Shown here one piece after another: positions 13,601-28,600 of a stretch of 64,000 nt of DNA. The translations under genes were made by a program, and so were the position numbers. Below the pieces are notes generated by a model. It had not been told where the DNA came from. It saw only the letters and a list, made by a program, of their open reading frames with translations, and made no database searches. Each line of letters starts with the position of its first letter. The stretch's first letter is position 1. Source of the DNA: Mimachlamys varia. Lineage: Eukaryota > Mollusca > Bivalvia > Pectinida > Pectinidae. Location of the stretch: contig OX392542.1 of assembly GCA_947623455.1 (NCBI GenBank), forward strand, positions 6,703,625 through 6,767,624. Reading direction: 5' to 3'.

Positions 13601-16600
13601 CAGCTCATTCCTGACAGTCCTTGTAAAGTTTTTTTTTATATAATATGTATGCACCGAAAATGTGAGGACATTTTTATAAACATTAATTATTAGTATATAA
13701 AAGCTCATCGTGTTACAGTTCAGTCTTAGATTTACTTGTTTAGACTTTAGAAATAAGAATTATAGTATTCTGTCCTTGTTTCACCAAAAGATTTATGGTA
13801 TGATATCCTTGTTTCACCAAGACATTCATAGTGTATACAATCTTTGTTTCACCAGGTTTTGATCCCAAAGCTGAAGGATTCCGACCATAACCCAAGTGTT
13901 ACTATCAGTGTGCTGGCTGCTATTGGGGAACTTGCTCAGGTAAGGTATCGGTCATTAGATGTATATGTATGATTGTTTAACCATTGGCAGTCAAATAAAA
14001 TTCTTACCAACAGTAACTATGAAAATAGTAATTAATTACGATATAAGAATATATCATACAGCATATTTTCTATAAGTAATTGATTAGGTATGTTGTTGGT
14101 TTATTAGGTAACTGGAACGGAGATGAGGAAACGCATGGATGAACTTCTCCCTATTATCATTGATATGCTGCAAGACTCATCCTCACTGCAGAAAAGGGAG
14201 GTAAGTCCGTGTTTACAGATGTACAGAAAAAAAAGTTTGCAATTTTGTTGGAAGTGATTCACTTTAGCTAATTAGATTAGATACATATTTGTTTATCGTG
14301 TTTATGAATTAAAAAAAATGAATGTTAAAAATGGGTTACAAAAATCACTATCATAACTGTGTATAAGTTTTGTTGCTTTCAAAACTGTATAACATTATAT
14401 TCAAGCATGGCTAATGGATAAATCACCAATTAGTTTGTTTAGTTGAGAATTGAGAATACAAATTATCAGATAGTCACTACATTGTATATATATATAAATG
14501 TTGTCACCTCAAGCCTTCTACTAAAAATAGATATTTCAGCAACGAATTAAAAATCCAAGATACAATGTTACTGAATTGTGGTATCAGTTAGTATTGTGTC
14601 TATTTAAAAGGATTCATTTGAATATAAATTGATGTCACCGTTAGCATTGTAAATGATTCTGGTTTGATCAGACTGCCCTGTGGACCCTGGGACAGCTGGT
14701 GGAGAGCACAGGCTATGTGATTGAGCTGTATAAGAAATACCCCACCCTTCTGGAGATTCTCCTCAACTTCCTCAAAACGGAACAGTCCTCGGGCATACGT
14801 AGAGAGGTGAGCTGAGTCTAAACATGGATGTCCGTGATATATATGTTGGAAAGTGACCGTAGATCTGACAGAGCATTCACTAATAATCAAGATTTATTGA
14901 GAGACTACAAGGCCAGTTTCCCCACCAAGATATTGTTTTTGCTGTGGTGTGTAATTTTTATGCCCCTGCCATAAAATGGGGGAGGGGGGCATATAGTGTT
15001 ACCCATGTCCGTCCCGTCCTATGGAAATGTAACCAGCTTGGGGCATTTATGTCTCACAGAAATTTCTAGTTTTGCGTTCTGTGACAAGGGTGAAGATATC
15101 ATTAAAGTGAATATATGTAAACAAGATAAAATGCATAATAATTAAATTCTAAGGGTATATAAACACTTGGTGAAGAAATGATTTCATGGACAAAGGGCAA
15201 AAATTTGATTGTGTGAAAAATTTCTGGTATAGATGAGTAACAACCAGTCAAAACAAATGATACACTGAAAAGTTAGGTAGATTTGTCTGAGTATGTGTAA
15301 ATGACAACTTCAGAACTTCTCATTGATGGAATAGTTGGAGACATTATACTGTGATGTAATTAGATATTCAGGATTAAAAGGAAAGTGAAGCAACATGACA
15401 GTCATATAGATGTATAAACATACAAATTGAAATATTCTCTAGATCATGAATATTGCTCTGTTTTAACATAGGTAATTAGAGTGCTGGGATTGTTGGGTGC
15501 ATTGGACCCGCACAAACATAAACTGAACCTGGGTCTGATCCAACAGACGGAGGCCTCGGCTGTGCTCAGTATGTCTGACCCGAAAACCAACCAGGAAAAC
15601 CAGCAACCAGGTACGTATTTCCATATGTGTAAGGTCAAGCTATAGGTATGTGAGGGTTAAATACTGCCTGACTGGAGAGCTCCGGGGACCCGCTCAAGAT
15701 AGTTTACCAACGGTGAGCGTGGTCAGTAATTGGATGGGTGACTGTCTGCACGTTTAATTTGATCAGATTCCCAGGCAAGTCTTGGGACAAGACTTCTCAG
15801 TGGGAGGGATAGGTATACGAGGGGGAAATACTGCCTAACTGGCAAGCTAGCTTTTCCAGTCATTCGGTATTACCCTGCACGGACTCGCTCGCGCTAGTTA
15901 AACAAAAGTGAGCATGGTCAGTACTTGGATGGAAGACCACCTGCACGTTACATATGAGCCCAAAACTAACCAAACAAAACAGCAACCAGGTAGGTATTTA
16001 TATATGATCCCAAAACTAACAGAAAACAAGATAGCCAAGTAAATATGTATATTTATAGTAAGTACATCATTGGTTGTAGAAAACACAAGTGAGATGTTAG
16101 CTAACATGAGTGCTTCTACAACATTGGAGGAATTCTACCCTGCCATCGCCATAGGAACCCTAATGAGGATAATCCGGGACCCAACCCTGTCCCAGCACCA
16201 CACGATGGGTGTACAGGCAATCACGTTTATCTTTAAAAGTCTGGGCATTAAATGTGTGCCCTACATACAGCAGGTTATCCCAGCGTACCTCACGGTCATA
16301 CGTACTGCAGAGTCCAACTTCAGAGAGGTGAGATTTAATGTATACTTTACATACAGTGCTATACAAATCTGTACTTTAGTCCACTTTGAAATCAGTGTTT
16401 TTTTACCAGTGGGCATGCATGTACATCCTGTTTAGGCTTGGCCTTCAAACGCCTTGACTAACATGTATATTGCTAATCAGTGCTTACCGAAAGTTATTGA
16501 AGTAGAAACATCTTAAGGAGTATATAAAATAAAGATCACTGTAGCTGTTATATTTTGTTTTACTGGATTGGATTAACTCCATTTCTGCAGTTAGATTTCG

Positions 16601-19600
16601 GATTTAGATCCATTTCATTTGAAGCAGAAAGCGATAGCCTATATGTTCTATTTTATATTTATTTGATTGAATAACAGTTATGGTTTACTGCTACCTGGAT
16701 TGTATACATGTCTCTATAATCTGACATGTTTGTTTCGTTTCAGTTCCTGTTCCAGCAGCTCGGAGTGATAATAGCCATCGTCAAACAACACATAAGGAAC
16801 TACCTGGACGACATCTTCAGTCTCATCAAGGTTCACACACTTCATATTGTGATATATTCACTCCTAGGCCTGTTAAATTAGGATATTCTTTATATATGAA
16901 GCTTATTTGAAATTTTGTTATTTTAAGTTCTATAAGTATATGAAATAGAATTGGAGTTTTGATACATGTTTTACTCTTTAAGATTGCAAATGTTTGAAGT
17001 TAGAGATCATTGATTTATTCGTTACCATTGGGCTGCTGTGAGTCCACCCAACGAAAGAACGTCTTTAGTGGTAATACAAGTATATGGATCTCTTTTCTCA
17101 AAGTCTTTGAATTCCAAAATTCAATGACAACTCTTTGTATTTTACCATTTCAAAAACACGGAGTCAAAACATGAATTAAATGGTAGGTTTGTACAACGTC
17201 ACAACTTGTTTTGTTATGTTATTGAAATCATCTGTTTCCTCTGCAAAAAGTGCAAATAATCAGTTTCTGCAGTCTGCAGTCTCAATGTTACCGAGGGGAG
17301 GGGGGTAATAGAGAATTAAGATATTTGCAGGAAAAATGTATAGGTTGAAATAAGACAACATTAGTGGTAGTCCTAGCTCTCATTTGTTTGAAACACTTTA
17401 CCGCACTACCTGGTAACACTGAATGGTGATTGATTTTAGGACTACTGGACCCCTAACAGCCCGATGCAGAACACCATCATCCTACTGGTGGAGCAGATTG
17501 TGACAGCCCTGGGTACCGAGTTCAAGGTCTATCTACCCCAGATTGTACCTCAGATGCTCAAGGTCTTCATGCACGACACAAGTCAGCACCGAGTCGTCAC
17601 TGCCAAGGTACTCTTACTTAAAATCTTGTATTGTCAGGGATCCCAATATTCAAGGTTTATTATATATACATCAGCAGTGTACATATATAATGTGTCAAAC
17701 CACTTCAGGACCCACTAGTCCCTTTGTCAAGTTATGAAACATTGCAACATGTTAAATGTATTCATTACTATTGTTTGTGAAGAAAGTGATTATTTAACAA
17801 TACATTATTAAAACTGATGAACAATCTAAGAAATTATGCACTTAGCTTTAAATGTCTCACGTCTCACTTCTGAATTGCTAATTTGGAGGTGGAGGATGGT
17901 AAAGAGAGAGAGAGAGAGGGGGGGGGTAGAGTGAGATAAGTGGGGGGGGGGAGAAAGAGAACAGACGGGAGTGCAAGAGACTTAGAGAGCGAGAAAAAGG
18001 AGTGAGAGAGAGAGAGAAAAGGGCCTAATGAAAGTTTACAATAGAAAATGTTTTAAATCTGTTGATCACAAATGCTACTGAGTAAAGTATGTCCATCACT
18101 GTCTGTATTATTGCATTTTTGTATTGCTTCTAAAACACAACTATGTGTCACCTTCTTAATTAGTACACATAGTATACAGCAAAGCACATTCATCACTACT
18201 GTGACTGGGTAAGGGCATCATATAGCTAATTAAATATATCCTGTCATCAATGTTAACTTATGGTATGTATATTACAGTTACTGAACGCCCTTTACTGTTA
18301 TGTATATTACAGTTACTGAACGCCCTTTAGTGGTATGTATATTACAGTTACTGAACGCCCTTTACTGGTATGTATATTACAGTTACTGAACGCCCTTTAC
18401 TGTTATGTATATTACAGTTACTGAACGCCCTTTACTGTTATGTATATTACAGTTACTGAACGCCCTACAGCTGTTTGGTGCTAATCTGGATGACTACCTC
18501 CACTTGATCCTACCCCCGGTGGTCCGACTACTAGATGGGACAGACATCCCACTTGCTGTCAGAAAGTAAGTCCTGCTAAAATGTATCCAGGAATAGATTT
18601 ACGTTGAATATGAAATGTGATAGTTGTACTTTGGGTAGTTCAGTGACCCAGTGGATAGTGACTTGCCTTTCACCAAGGCGGCCAGGGTTTGATTTCCACA
18701 TTGGATTGGAACAGGTAATAGGTCATCTGCTGGAACTGTGTGGGTTTTCTCCTGGTATTTTGGTTTGCTCCCACAATGAGACCCCCTGTGCACTAACATT
18801 GGAGCCATAAAAAGTGATAATATACATCTGTATAATACAATATTTAGGGCCCCGTATCGGAGATACGGGTGCCCTATAGTAATCACTCTGTCTGTCTGTC
18901 CGTCCGTCTGTCCGTCTGTCCGTCCGTCTGTCCGTCTGTCCGTCCGTCTGTCCGTCCGTCTGTCCGTCCGTCCGTCCGTCTGTCTGTCTGTCCACAAATT
19001 TTGTTTTTACATAATAACTTTGGTATTCATTGCCAGATTTGCATGAAACTTGGTCAACATGTTCAATAAACAAATATAAAACACAAGGTTGAATGCTAAG
19101 GTCACTGGGTCAAAGGTCAAGGTCAAATGAGGGTAGAATTCAAGTCATACTGTATCGGCGATATCCGATACGGGTGAATACCAGATTTGCATGAAACTTG
19201 GTCAACATGTTCAATAAACAAATATAAAACACAAGGTTGAATGCTAAGGTCACTGGGTCAAAGGTCAAGGTCATATGAGGGTAGAATTCAAGTCATACTG
19301 TATCGGCGATATCCGATACGGGTGAATACCAGATTTGCATGAAACTTGGTCAACATGTTCAATAAACAAATATAAAACACAAGGTTGAATGCTAAGGTCA
19401 ATGGGTCAAAGGTCAAAGTCATATTAGGGTAGAATTCAAGTCATACTGTATCGGCGATAGCCGATACGGGTGATGTGAAATAGTTGACAGTTTCTTTGCT
19501 GAATGATGAAATGAGACATTGTGTCCTAGCCAGTGTCAATTTTGATGAAGACTTCTAGATACCTGGCTGAAAGCAGCAGTTTTAATTGGTGAGTTGATTT

Positions 19601-22600
19601 TATTATTAGGGCCCCGTATCAGAGATACGGGTGCCCTATAGTAATCACTCTGTCTGTCTGTCCGTCCGTCTGTCCGTCCGTCTGTCCGTCCGTCCGTCTG
19701 TCTGTCCGTCTGTCTGTCCACAAATTTTGTTTTTACATAATAACTTTGGTATTCATTGCCAGATTTGCATGAAACTTGGTCAACATGTTCAATAAACAAA
19801 TATAAAACACAAGGTTGAATGCTAAGGTCACTGGGTCAAAGGTCAAGGTCATATGAGGGTAGAATTCAAGTCAAACTGTATCGGCGATATCCGATACGGG
19901 TGAATACCAGATTTGCATGAAACTTGGTCAACATGTTCAATAAACAAATAACCGAATATATTCCAGAAGAGGAAAAATTTATGGCGTTCCTCTTTTTGAC
20001 GTGTGTTTTCAGTAATTCACCCATGTACAATCACAAAAATGCTGATGCATAAAGCCATTTAATCACACAATGATCAATTGATACAATGGTATTTTCTGAT
20101 ATATCCTTTTGATTTCAAAAATAAAACACTGTTTGTTGGAATTTCTTGCTGATTTTCGGGATCGATCCCGAACATTTATACAAAAACTGTGCTACTATAA
20201 GAATATGATTTTCGGGATCGATCCCAAAAATTTGCAAGAAGTCCTTTCTTGGGATCGATCCCGAAAATTATTCTGAAAAAAACTGTGCTACAATAAGAAT
20301 ATGATTTACGGGATCGATCCCAAAAATAAGCAAAAAGTCTGTTTTCGGGATTTATCCCAAATATCTGGAAAAAAAACTGTGGTACAGTGAAAATGTGAGT
20401 TTTGGGATCGTTCCTGAAAATTTTATTTCCTTAAAGGATTTGTGCAACGAAAAGTGAAAATTTTTTGTTTGGTAAAAGTCATGTTTTAAAACCATATTCA
20501 AACACCCAATCTTTGCTTGCAAGCGTGGTCTGGTTACTTTGTGTAGACACAATTATAAGGTCATTTTCGCCGACCTCTAAATTATGCATATACGTACAAT
20601 ATACTTTTTAAAACGAAAGTCCATGCATACTTTTAATTTGTATTGGCAAAAATGGTGTTTTGTGGGGCATTTGAATGCTAATTTCGTTCGTCATCCCGAA
20701 GAATACAGTAGTCAAGAGATGGACACCCTGTCGAAACATTACAAATCATGGGCGTGCCATTCACAAGGGATTAGTGATCTAACACAAACGTGACACTAAT
20801 TAGTTGATTGGTCAGTGAATTCACCTCGATAAGACAGGTGGATGGTAACATTTTACCTTTATACTGCTACATATATACTGACATCAGTCAGGACGACGAA
20901 ACCTGTACCAGAGTCATAAAAACGATACATATGTACAATGTACACCAAGCAACCAAATTTATATGTATACCAATTTGACGAAAATAACAAGAATTAATGT
21001 TTATCTCCAAATTATTTTCGCATTTTACGGTACTTGTAGAACATGTATGTAATCGGGGCCTAATTTTTACTTGTTCTGTGAATCCGAAAAGAAGATGGAA
21101 TGTAAATTCAACATTAATTTAATTTATTAAATGTTCAGTTGTATCACGGAATTGGATTGGATTAGATTTTGCTATCTAGGTCCTTGGTTGTATGTTTATA
21201 TGTGGGTTATAGAAAGCAAATAACCGAATTATAACTTTTAAGGAATTCTTTTATTTATTTATTTTTTGGTGGGGAGGTGACGATCGGAACGTCCAGAGTG
21301 TCTATATCCGAGTTACATTAATAAACTTTTTTTTAATATTAACATTAATGTGAGCTTTTAGATATTTCATAAATTCTTCATCTTCATCTTTGCTAGTTAC
21401 CTAATGCAAATAACCCCCCGAGGTCATCACAGGTGTGAAATGACTTACCTGTGATATCAAAGGGATGCGCGGCAAGTGGAGGTAAAAAAGACAATCGGTA
21501 CATGCAATTATAATATTATAAACCCTGTCAAATTATCTCAGATAATAATTAAATGTACATTGCTAAAAAGACATTGTCAGTGTGGAAGGTGTATATTCCC
21601 AAAATGTGTAGCCACTGAACCAGACTTTCCTGCAAGATGTTGTTTTAGCACACAGGCTAGAGGCTTCCATGCATCCAATTCCTTTCTCTTGTAAAGAGAC
21701 CAAAAAAGGTCCCTTTGAAAATGAAAATGAAGAGGCCTGGTATGCTTCTAGATGTTGTTCAGATTTGGGGTCATCAAATTTTTGATGTTGGAAACGCTTA
21801 TGATTTCCTTTTCTTCAGGTTACATGTATAAGTCTAAAAGTTGCATCAGTTATAATTCAAGGTGTCTGTTATTTTGCTAAATGTAGCATCTATAGTCGCT
21901 TAAAATATGGCCGACCATCAGAAATGAAAGATGAACCTGTACAAAGATAACTTTGGGCATTCAATAGAAATTACATAAATTGTAATGACTGGTAGAACTT
22001 GTGTTCTGTCTTGTACATTATAACAGATTTATATTTTTTTCTAACAAGATTTGAAATGCAATATATTGCCCTGATTATGATTTTTTTACCTTGTCTATTC
22101 GAAAAAGGAGGGGCTTATGTTGTCAACCCGTGTCAACATAGCCAATGTTAAAATTTGTTGACAAAGTTTGGAAACATTCTGTAAATCATTCAATATTTGT
22201 ACTATAAAGTTGTAATTTGGTATTTTGGACTTTAATTAAGGGACACAAGAATGTAATATATGGAATGAAAGAGGATTTTTTTTCCAAAAAAAAAAGATAA
22301 ACAAGTTTTTTTTTTAACTTTCCAAGGCTCAAATCCAAGGTTAAAGTTTTTTTTACATTACTGTGCTGAAAATGCAAATAAATAATTTTTATTTTAACGT
22401 AATGTGTAGGTGTACTTAAATGAGCTTGTTTGTCAGCTGTACATGACGGTCCCTCTACAGATTGTGTAGAAAAGTGTCCTCAAGAACTGCTGAATGGATT
22501 TCAATGACACCACAGATCAGTTGTTTCTGAAACTGTTACATATGGGAAAACAAAGCAGGTTTCTGATTGGTCAAAATTAAAATGTTGTCTGATTAAGCTG

Positions 22601-25600
22601 AAAATTGACAATATTATTATTGTTATATTAATTACACCTAAACAGTATATATAAAAATATGATGTGAACCTTTGGATATGCACTTATTCAAGATAAAACT
22701 GTGTTCAGATTTTGTTTTATGACCCCATCATTGTTAATAGTACATATTGCTAATCATTATACTACTACATATGTACATGAAAAAATTGAATGATATTTAG
22801 CTGAGAATGAAAAAAAAATCCAAAAATATAATTTATAGGGTGATGGGGTAGCACAGTGGTTTGTGGGTTGGATTCTCTGATCGGACATGAAAGGGTATGG
22901 GGTAACCTGCTGGATCCATAGGTTTTCTCAATGAACTTCGCTGTCCTTCCACTATAAAGAGCCCTTGTGGCTTGTGCTAATATCTGAGCCAACAAGAGTG
23001 GTCTAAGTAAGGTAACCTCTTTATAATTGTTGTGAAAAAATAAAGTTTACATTTCACAAATTTTACAAAAAAATCATTTTCTTGAATAAACTAATATAGT
23101 AAATTTTGCCCCTTCCCCACTAGGGAATGTGAATTACAGAGGACATGAAATTCACAATTTTGATAAAACACCTTAAAACCAATCGACCTATGAAGATGAT
23201 TTGATTCCAGCACATCATCTGGGTCAAAAGAAGGTTGTTGAGATTTTAAACAATTTAACCAATTTGAGTCCCTCCTCTCATCTACATTAATTGGGGGAAA
23301 TGTCTCCTTGTTGTACATGGTAATTGTGAGCTCACAGATATCAGACAATATCAAACCCTGAGTAACTACTGTCATTTGCCTCTGAGGGTACCCTGAATAT
23401 TACAAACAGTCAAACACAGTAGCTAACTGAGGCTGTTTCTATTGCTGCCAACCTGCACATTATAACTCCCTCTCCTTAAGATTTGTCCTAGCCACTTATA
23501 TAATATGTTAAAAAGACAAATATCTTAAAAGTTAGTGTCTGGCATATAATTTCTCCACTATTTAATGAATATGTTTATATATATATTTTGTACCTTTAAT
23601 TATCCTCCTATATCTGCCATATATATACATACCTAGCTGGCAACACTACTAAGCAAACTCCTATAATTACAGATTAAATGTGATTGTAAGCTTCATTTCA
23701 TTTTCGTTTCATTTTTTTCACTAATGTCACTGTTATTTAAAAATCCTATAATCCTTTTGAATAATGATTCCTACATGTCATTTACTGTGAAATCATAACT
23801 TGTAGTAGTGTATTAACTATAATAAATCACTAATATCTGTATAATTATGAAGCTAACAATGCTTCAGACCTAGGTGTTCTCTAGATCAGTGTAAGAGCTG
23901 CTATTGTTTGCATGTAGGCCTGGATACATATGAGGATTTACATTATGAAGGGGTGCAATCTTGGTGAAAATGTATGGGGTGGGAAATAATGAGATTGTGG
24001 GACAGCTAGAGAGTCTGCTGGGATTAAGGATAAATTTGATCAGATAGGAGTGTCTGCGCTGACCGGCTGCATAAATATGAGAATGGCTGGATAGTGTTAT
24101 TTAAAAGATCAAAGAGTGAAAAGTGGACAATAATTACCTAAATACAGAGTCTGGATACAATATGTGCTACATTGTATATCAAAATGGGGACATGTGACAC
24201 AAACCTTGGTGTTGTGGTCATGTATACATGGGCAAAGATGTAATAACAACAAAGCGTTGGGAGATCATTAAAGAAATTCAGGGTGATCGACCACTTTTTC
24301 AAGAAAACAATTAAAAACATGAAAGTTTATCAAGCACAACATACAAGACAGAGCACAAGAAAGCCAAGGGAAACCTAACAATTTGTAACAGGATACGAAA
24401 AAAACACAGTTATAGCATGTTCCATTCAGCGGAATGTTTCGGTTGTTCCAAGTTGGATCCAATATGGCGGTCTGTAAAAGGTTTTCGTTTCAGATGTTCA
24501 ATAAATTGTAAATAGACATAACTGTAACCAGTTACACTGCATTTCATTAGTAAAATACATCATTACGGATTCCTAGTGGCATCATAGTGTGAAAAACTTG
24601 TAAATAAAAACATTTACTCGCATCGTTTTGCAGATTATATGACAGAACAATTTTGGTTATTTCTGGAAATGTCATTTCTTTTTCCATTATTAGATTTTTC
24701 CAAGTTTGGACATCTGAAATGTTCCGATTAAAGTAATACACTATTAGACTTGGGTTCGAACACAGGACCTTCGGAACTGTAGACGGATGCTCAACCAATT
24801 GAGCTATCTTGTCGCTGACGATCAACCCAGTCTAGATCAGCTACATATTTATAAGAATTTGGAGGATGATACATCAAGTATTTCTCAAGAAATAGTGATA
24901 ACGATCATTTGTCAAAATCTAAGATGGCCACCTGTCGGCCATTTTGTTTTATGATCCGTCCCATAATCAAAAGGGTACAACTAAGAGGAATCTCTCAGTA
25001 AAATTTGAGAATAAAAATTCTTGAAAGAGCGGGAAGAAACTTTCATTGTCGAAATTTAAGATTACCGCTGGTCAGCCAATTGTTTTTATTCTGATACAGG
25101 GACAAAGAGGCAATCTACTGATGAAATTTGGAAAAAAAAATCCATAAAATTCGACCTTTTCATGAAATAGAAATAAGTTACTTTCATTGTCAAAATCCCA
25201 GGTTGCCACCTGTCAGCCATTTTTTCTTATCATTCCCTAAATCAAAAGATGACTAGAATAAGAAATTATACAAAAAATTGTTTGGACTGACCATGATGGA
25301 CAGAGGGCAATTTGATATGCCAATGATGATGGTGGGCTGAAATGCAGGAATTCATCAATTGTTTGGAAACATTTGCATGTCAATAAATAGTTACAACTCA
25401 TGCTACTTGAGTTTGCTATCTACAAAGTAAACAGATAATCATATTTTATTTCATTTTACCTCATGTGGAAAATGGGAACACAGCTGTGCCATGTACACGT
25501 GGACCCGTTATACTCACTAGGTGTGGTGTCTGTTCCTAAGTAATTCCTTCCATGGCTTGATCAAAATAGTTGGTAGTCTCTCGCAATTTGACAGTGGGTA

Positions 25601-28600
25601 ATGATCATATTGAAGCACAAAATTTCCTTGCATTGATACAAAATACAAAATTACCAACTTCTAAAATCTGTGCTATGTACATTGCCTCTTCTTCAAGGCT
25701 ATATACTCTAGTTCACATAGAAGACATGACATTAAGCTTATCAGCTTCTTGAGACGGGATAGAATATCACTGATAAAACTTTATACACTGTACCATACGA
25801 AATTGATAAATAAACAAGAGGGATGGTTTCACTGCTGACCACCACATGCCCCCCCCCTCCACTTGTGTTCTGCAGAACCATCAGCTTATAGATATTATCA
25901 GTGTCTGGACTCACAAGCCCTTTGTAAACTATAGGATTTTAGGTCTGGAGATAAATTATTATGGCCCTATAATCTGGTTGTATATGATGGCAATTTTTCT
26001 AATTTTGTCATGCACTGTACATGCCAAACGATGACGTTCAATGTTCTAAAGGCATATTACTTACGAAGTGTTACCCTCAAAGTCTCTTGGATACAAATTA
26101 CAAAACTCAAAATGTTGTGTTAAAGGACGACCTAGTTTAAAATCCCACCAAATCCCACCGGACAGCAATAAAGGAGGGGGAGGAGGGAGGCAGGGCTTAT
26201 CTACAGCATGGGTTGCTGGGGCCACATACTTACCACACATTAATAATAGGAGGGTGTAAATATTTGATATGAAAACTCTGCAAAAAACATTCGCCATTAT
26301 GAATGGGGTAAAATTAAAGTTAATATCTCCTTTGATCTCTCCGAATGACTCTACTAAACTTATGATAGGGTGCTGTTGTATTAGTCCTCAAGGGTTAACA
26401 TATATAGACGTGTACATACCTCAAGGCCTGATCTGGGACTGACTTATAATATGGGTGCAGTCTAATATCATTTCACATCGTTATCAGGTGACAAATTGGT
26501 AGGATATACAGCTCAGCATCACCCCAACAGGTACGATAAAGGTCGAGATTCAGTGCAATTTGAGTATCTTGGTGTTATCTGGACCATTGACAGTATCAAT
26601 TAATTTTGTCCAGGCATATAGCTACAGCGCTAGGTCCCTAGGGTCTAGTTTACACTGGGAAACACACACATGTGCCTGCAGTGCTCTACAGTGTAGTGTG
26701 GGGACAAGCTATAAGCCATGAATGTGTTTGTTTACAAATACCCCTGTCTTGCTACACAGGTAGATTTGAACACAAGAAACTAAATAAATTGCATTGCTTG
26801 AAGTAATCAAATTTTAAGATTTAAATGAAGAATTGATGAAAATATAAGACAAAGTTATTTATATAATTCATACCAAATGTGGTTTACACAATTTATAATC
26901 ACTGACACATTAATTACTGTACATTAATTCATTCCATACTATAAATATTCCAAGCATTTTGCATCAGAAAAATTGTATCACAATTGGAAATTATAATTTG
27001 AAATATATATAAAAATAAAAATGTTTTTTGGGCATATCATAGTATAATTTGTAAATCAAAAATACAATCTGTCCAACCCAGATGTCAACAGGACCGATCT
27101 TTGTGGTGGTCTGTAGTTTGCTCATGGTATGCAAATTTCAATATTTGAAATATAAACGTTTCCATAAAAGTATACACCAATGAAACGATTTATACATAAC
27201 AATTAATTATTTACAACAAAGAAAAAAAGGATAGTTATGACGAGTTGTTATGGTGGATTTAGCTGCTTCACATTCTCGAAAACATTAAAATAATGAAGGT
27301 CTAAGAAATGTTCAATTTCTTTCCAACGAAATACTCAATTTGATGGTCGTTTGCCTAGTGCAATTTGGGATAAAAATAAACAGGTTGTTTTTAGAAAGAA
27401 TCATAATAAGAAATAGACAATGGTTTGGTCCAGTTAAACAACAATACCAATCACTGGAATAAATTTCCCAATACACATTTGTATGTCTCCACAAGATTTT
27501 TAAAATTTGAAGTCGAAATCACAAGAATAATTCTACAGTCTCAATATGTATTTCAAATGTAACTGTATAATCAAAAGCTTATGAAAAAAAATACATAGAT
27601 TAAAAATGTATCATTTCAAAGTGAAAATTCTCACACTGCAGAAGCGTCAAAATACTGTTACTGCGACACTTTTGCACAGCACTAGTGACTTGGTATATCT
27701 AGTTAGTCACTGTCACTGTCACTATGTCACTATGTCAGCTATCGGCACTATTGTCAACCATATTTCCTCCTCCTCGTCCTCATCACTAGCATTATTTCCA
27801 GGCTGGTCATTTTCGACTCGCAGGAAGTCAAGCATATGAACCCAAATATCAACCACAAAGTTGTAGGTTTTAGAAACATATGGTTTTTTGCCTGTCCGAC
27901 GTCTATTGTGCTGAACACACACATTCCTGTTAATAGACGTATGTCCTCTTCCCACATGTTCATTCCAGTCTAAGACAGCGAGATCGATTCTCAACTGATA
28001 CATGATATTCTTATAATGAATCCTCTTATCCAGGTAGATGAGGCAGGTATTGTTGAAGCTTTCAATATAATATGTGTCCTTCGACATCATGTAATCTTCT
28101 GTGTTTTTGTAAACTGTCAGGTCATGCAGAGTTTTTTGAAGAAGGTTGACAGCAACCTGATCAGTGATGACAGTTGATGAAGGTACATGATCCTGTCGTC
28201 TACAGTTGGAGTTCACATCACAGTGATCGTGCACGTTTTGAAAATGAAAGATGCAAACATCGATCAGCTCTCGCATCCTCTGAGCATTCTGCTCACAGTT
28301 TTCAATGGACCAGTAAACATGGTTCCTAATTTCTGCCCCCTTGTCTCTCAACTGTGGGTGCTATGTTGTCCCCATAGACCTCTTCATACCTTTTCCAATT
28401 TTGGTCATCACCTTTGTAATTGGCTTGGCTGCATGCCATCGTTCATTTGTATTGGTTGTATTTGGACGTTCTTTCACAATCTTATTCACCGCCATGTTAC
28501 GATCATGTGCATGATTCCTTACATGTATCCCACACTCGTCAAAACTCTCATACATCCGAGTACATCCAATTTGCTTATGTTTCTGGGAACATCTTTCGTC

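Noticed and set aside
15721..15946. Functional 5S rRNA genes
   Set aside because: Only the internal control region resembles 5S rRNA. The ends and stem I do not match, and the two copies are diverged from each other.
18599..19073. DGRTDRQTD-type frames on both strands
   Set aside because: Translation of the GTCTGTCC/GTCCGTCC microsatellite in the pearl/HINE element.
24745..24830. Functional tRNA gene on the minus strand
   Set aside because: A and B boxes are good but acceptor-stem halves do not pair. The same applies to 36250-36332.
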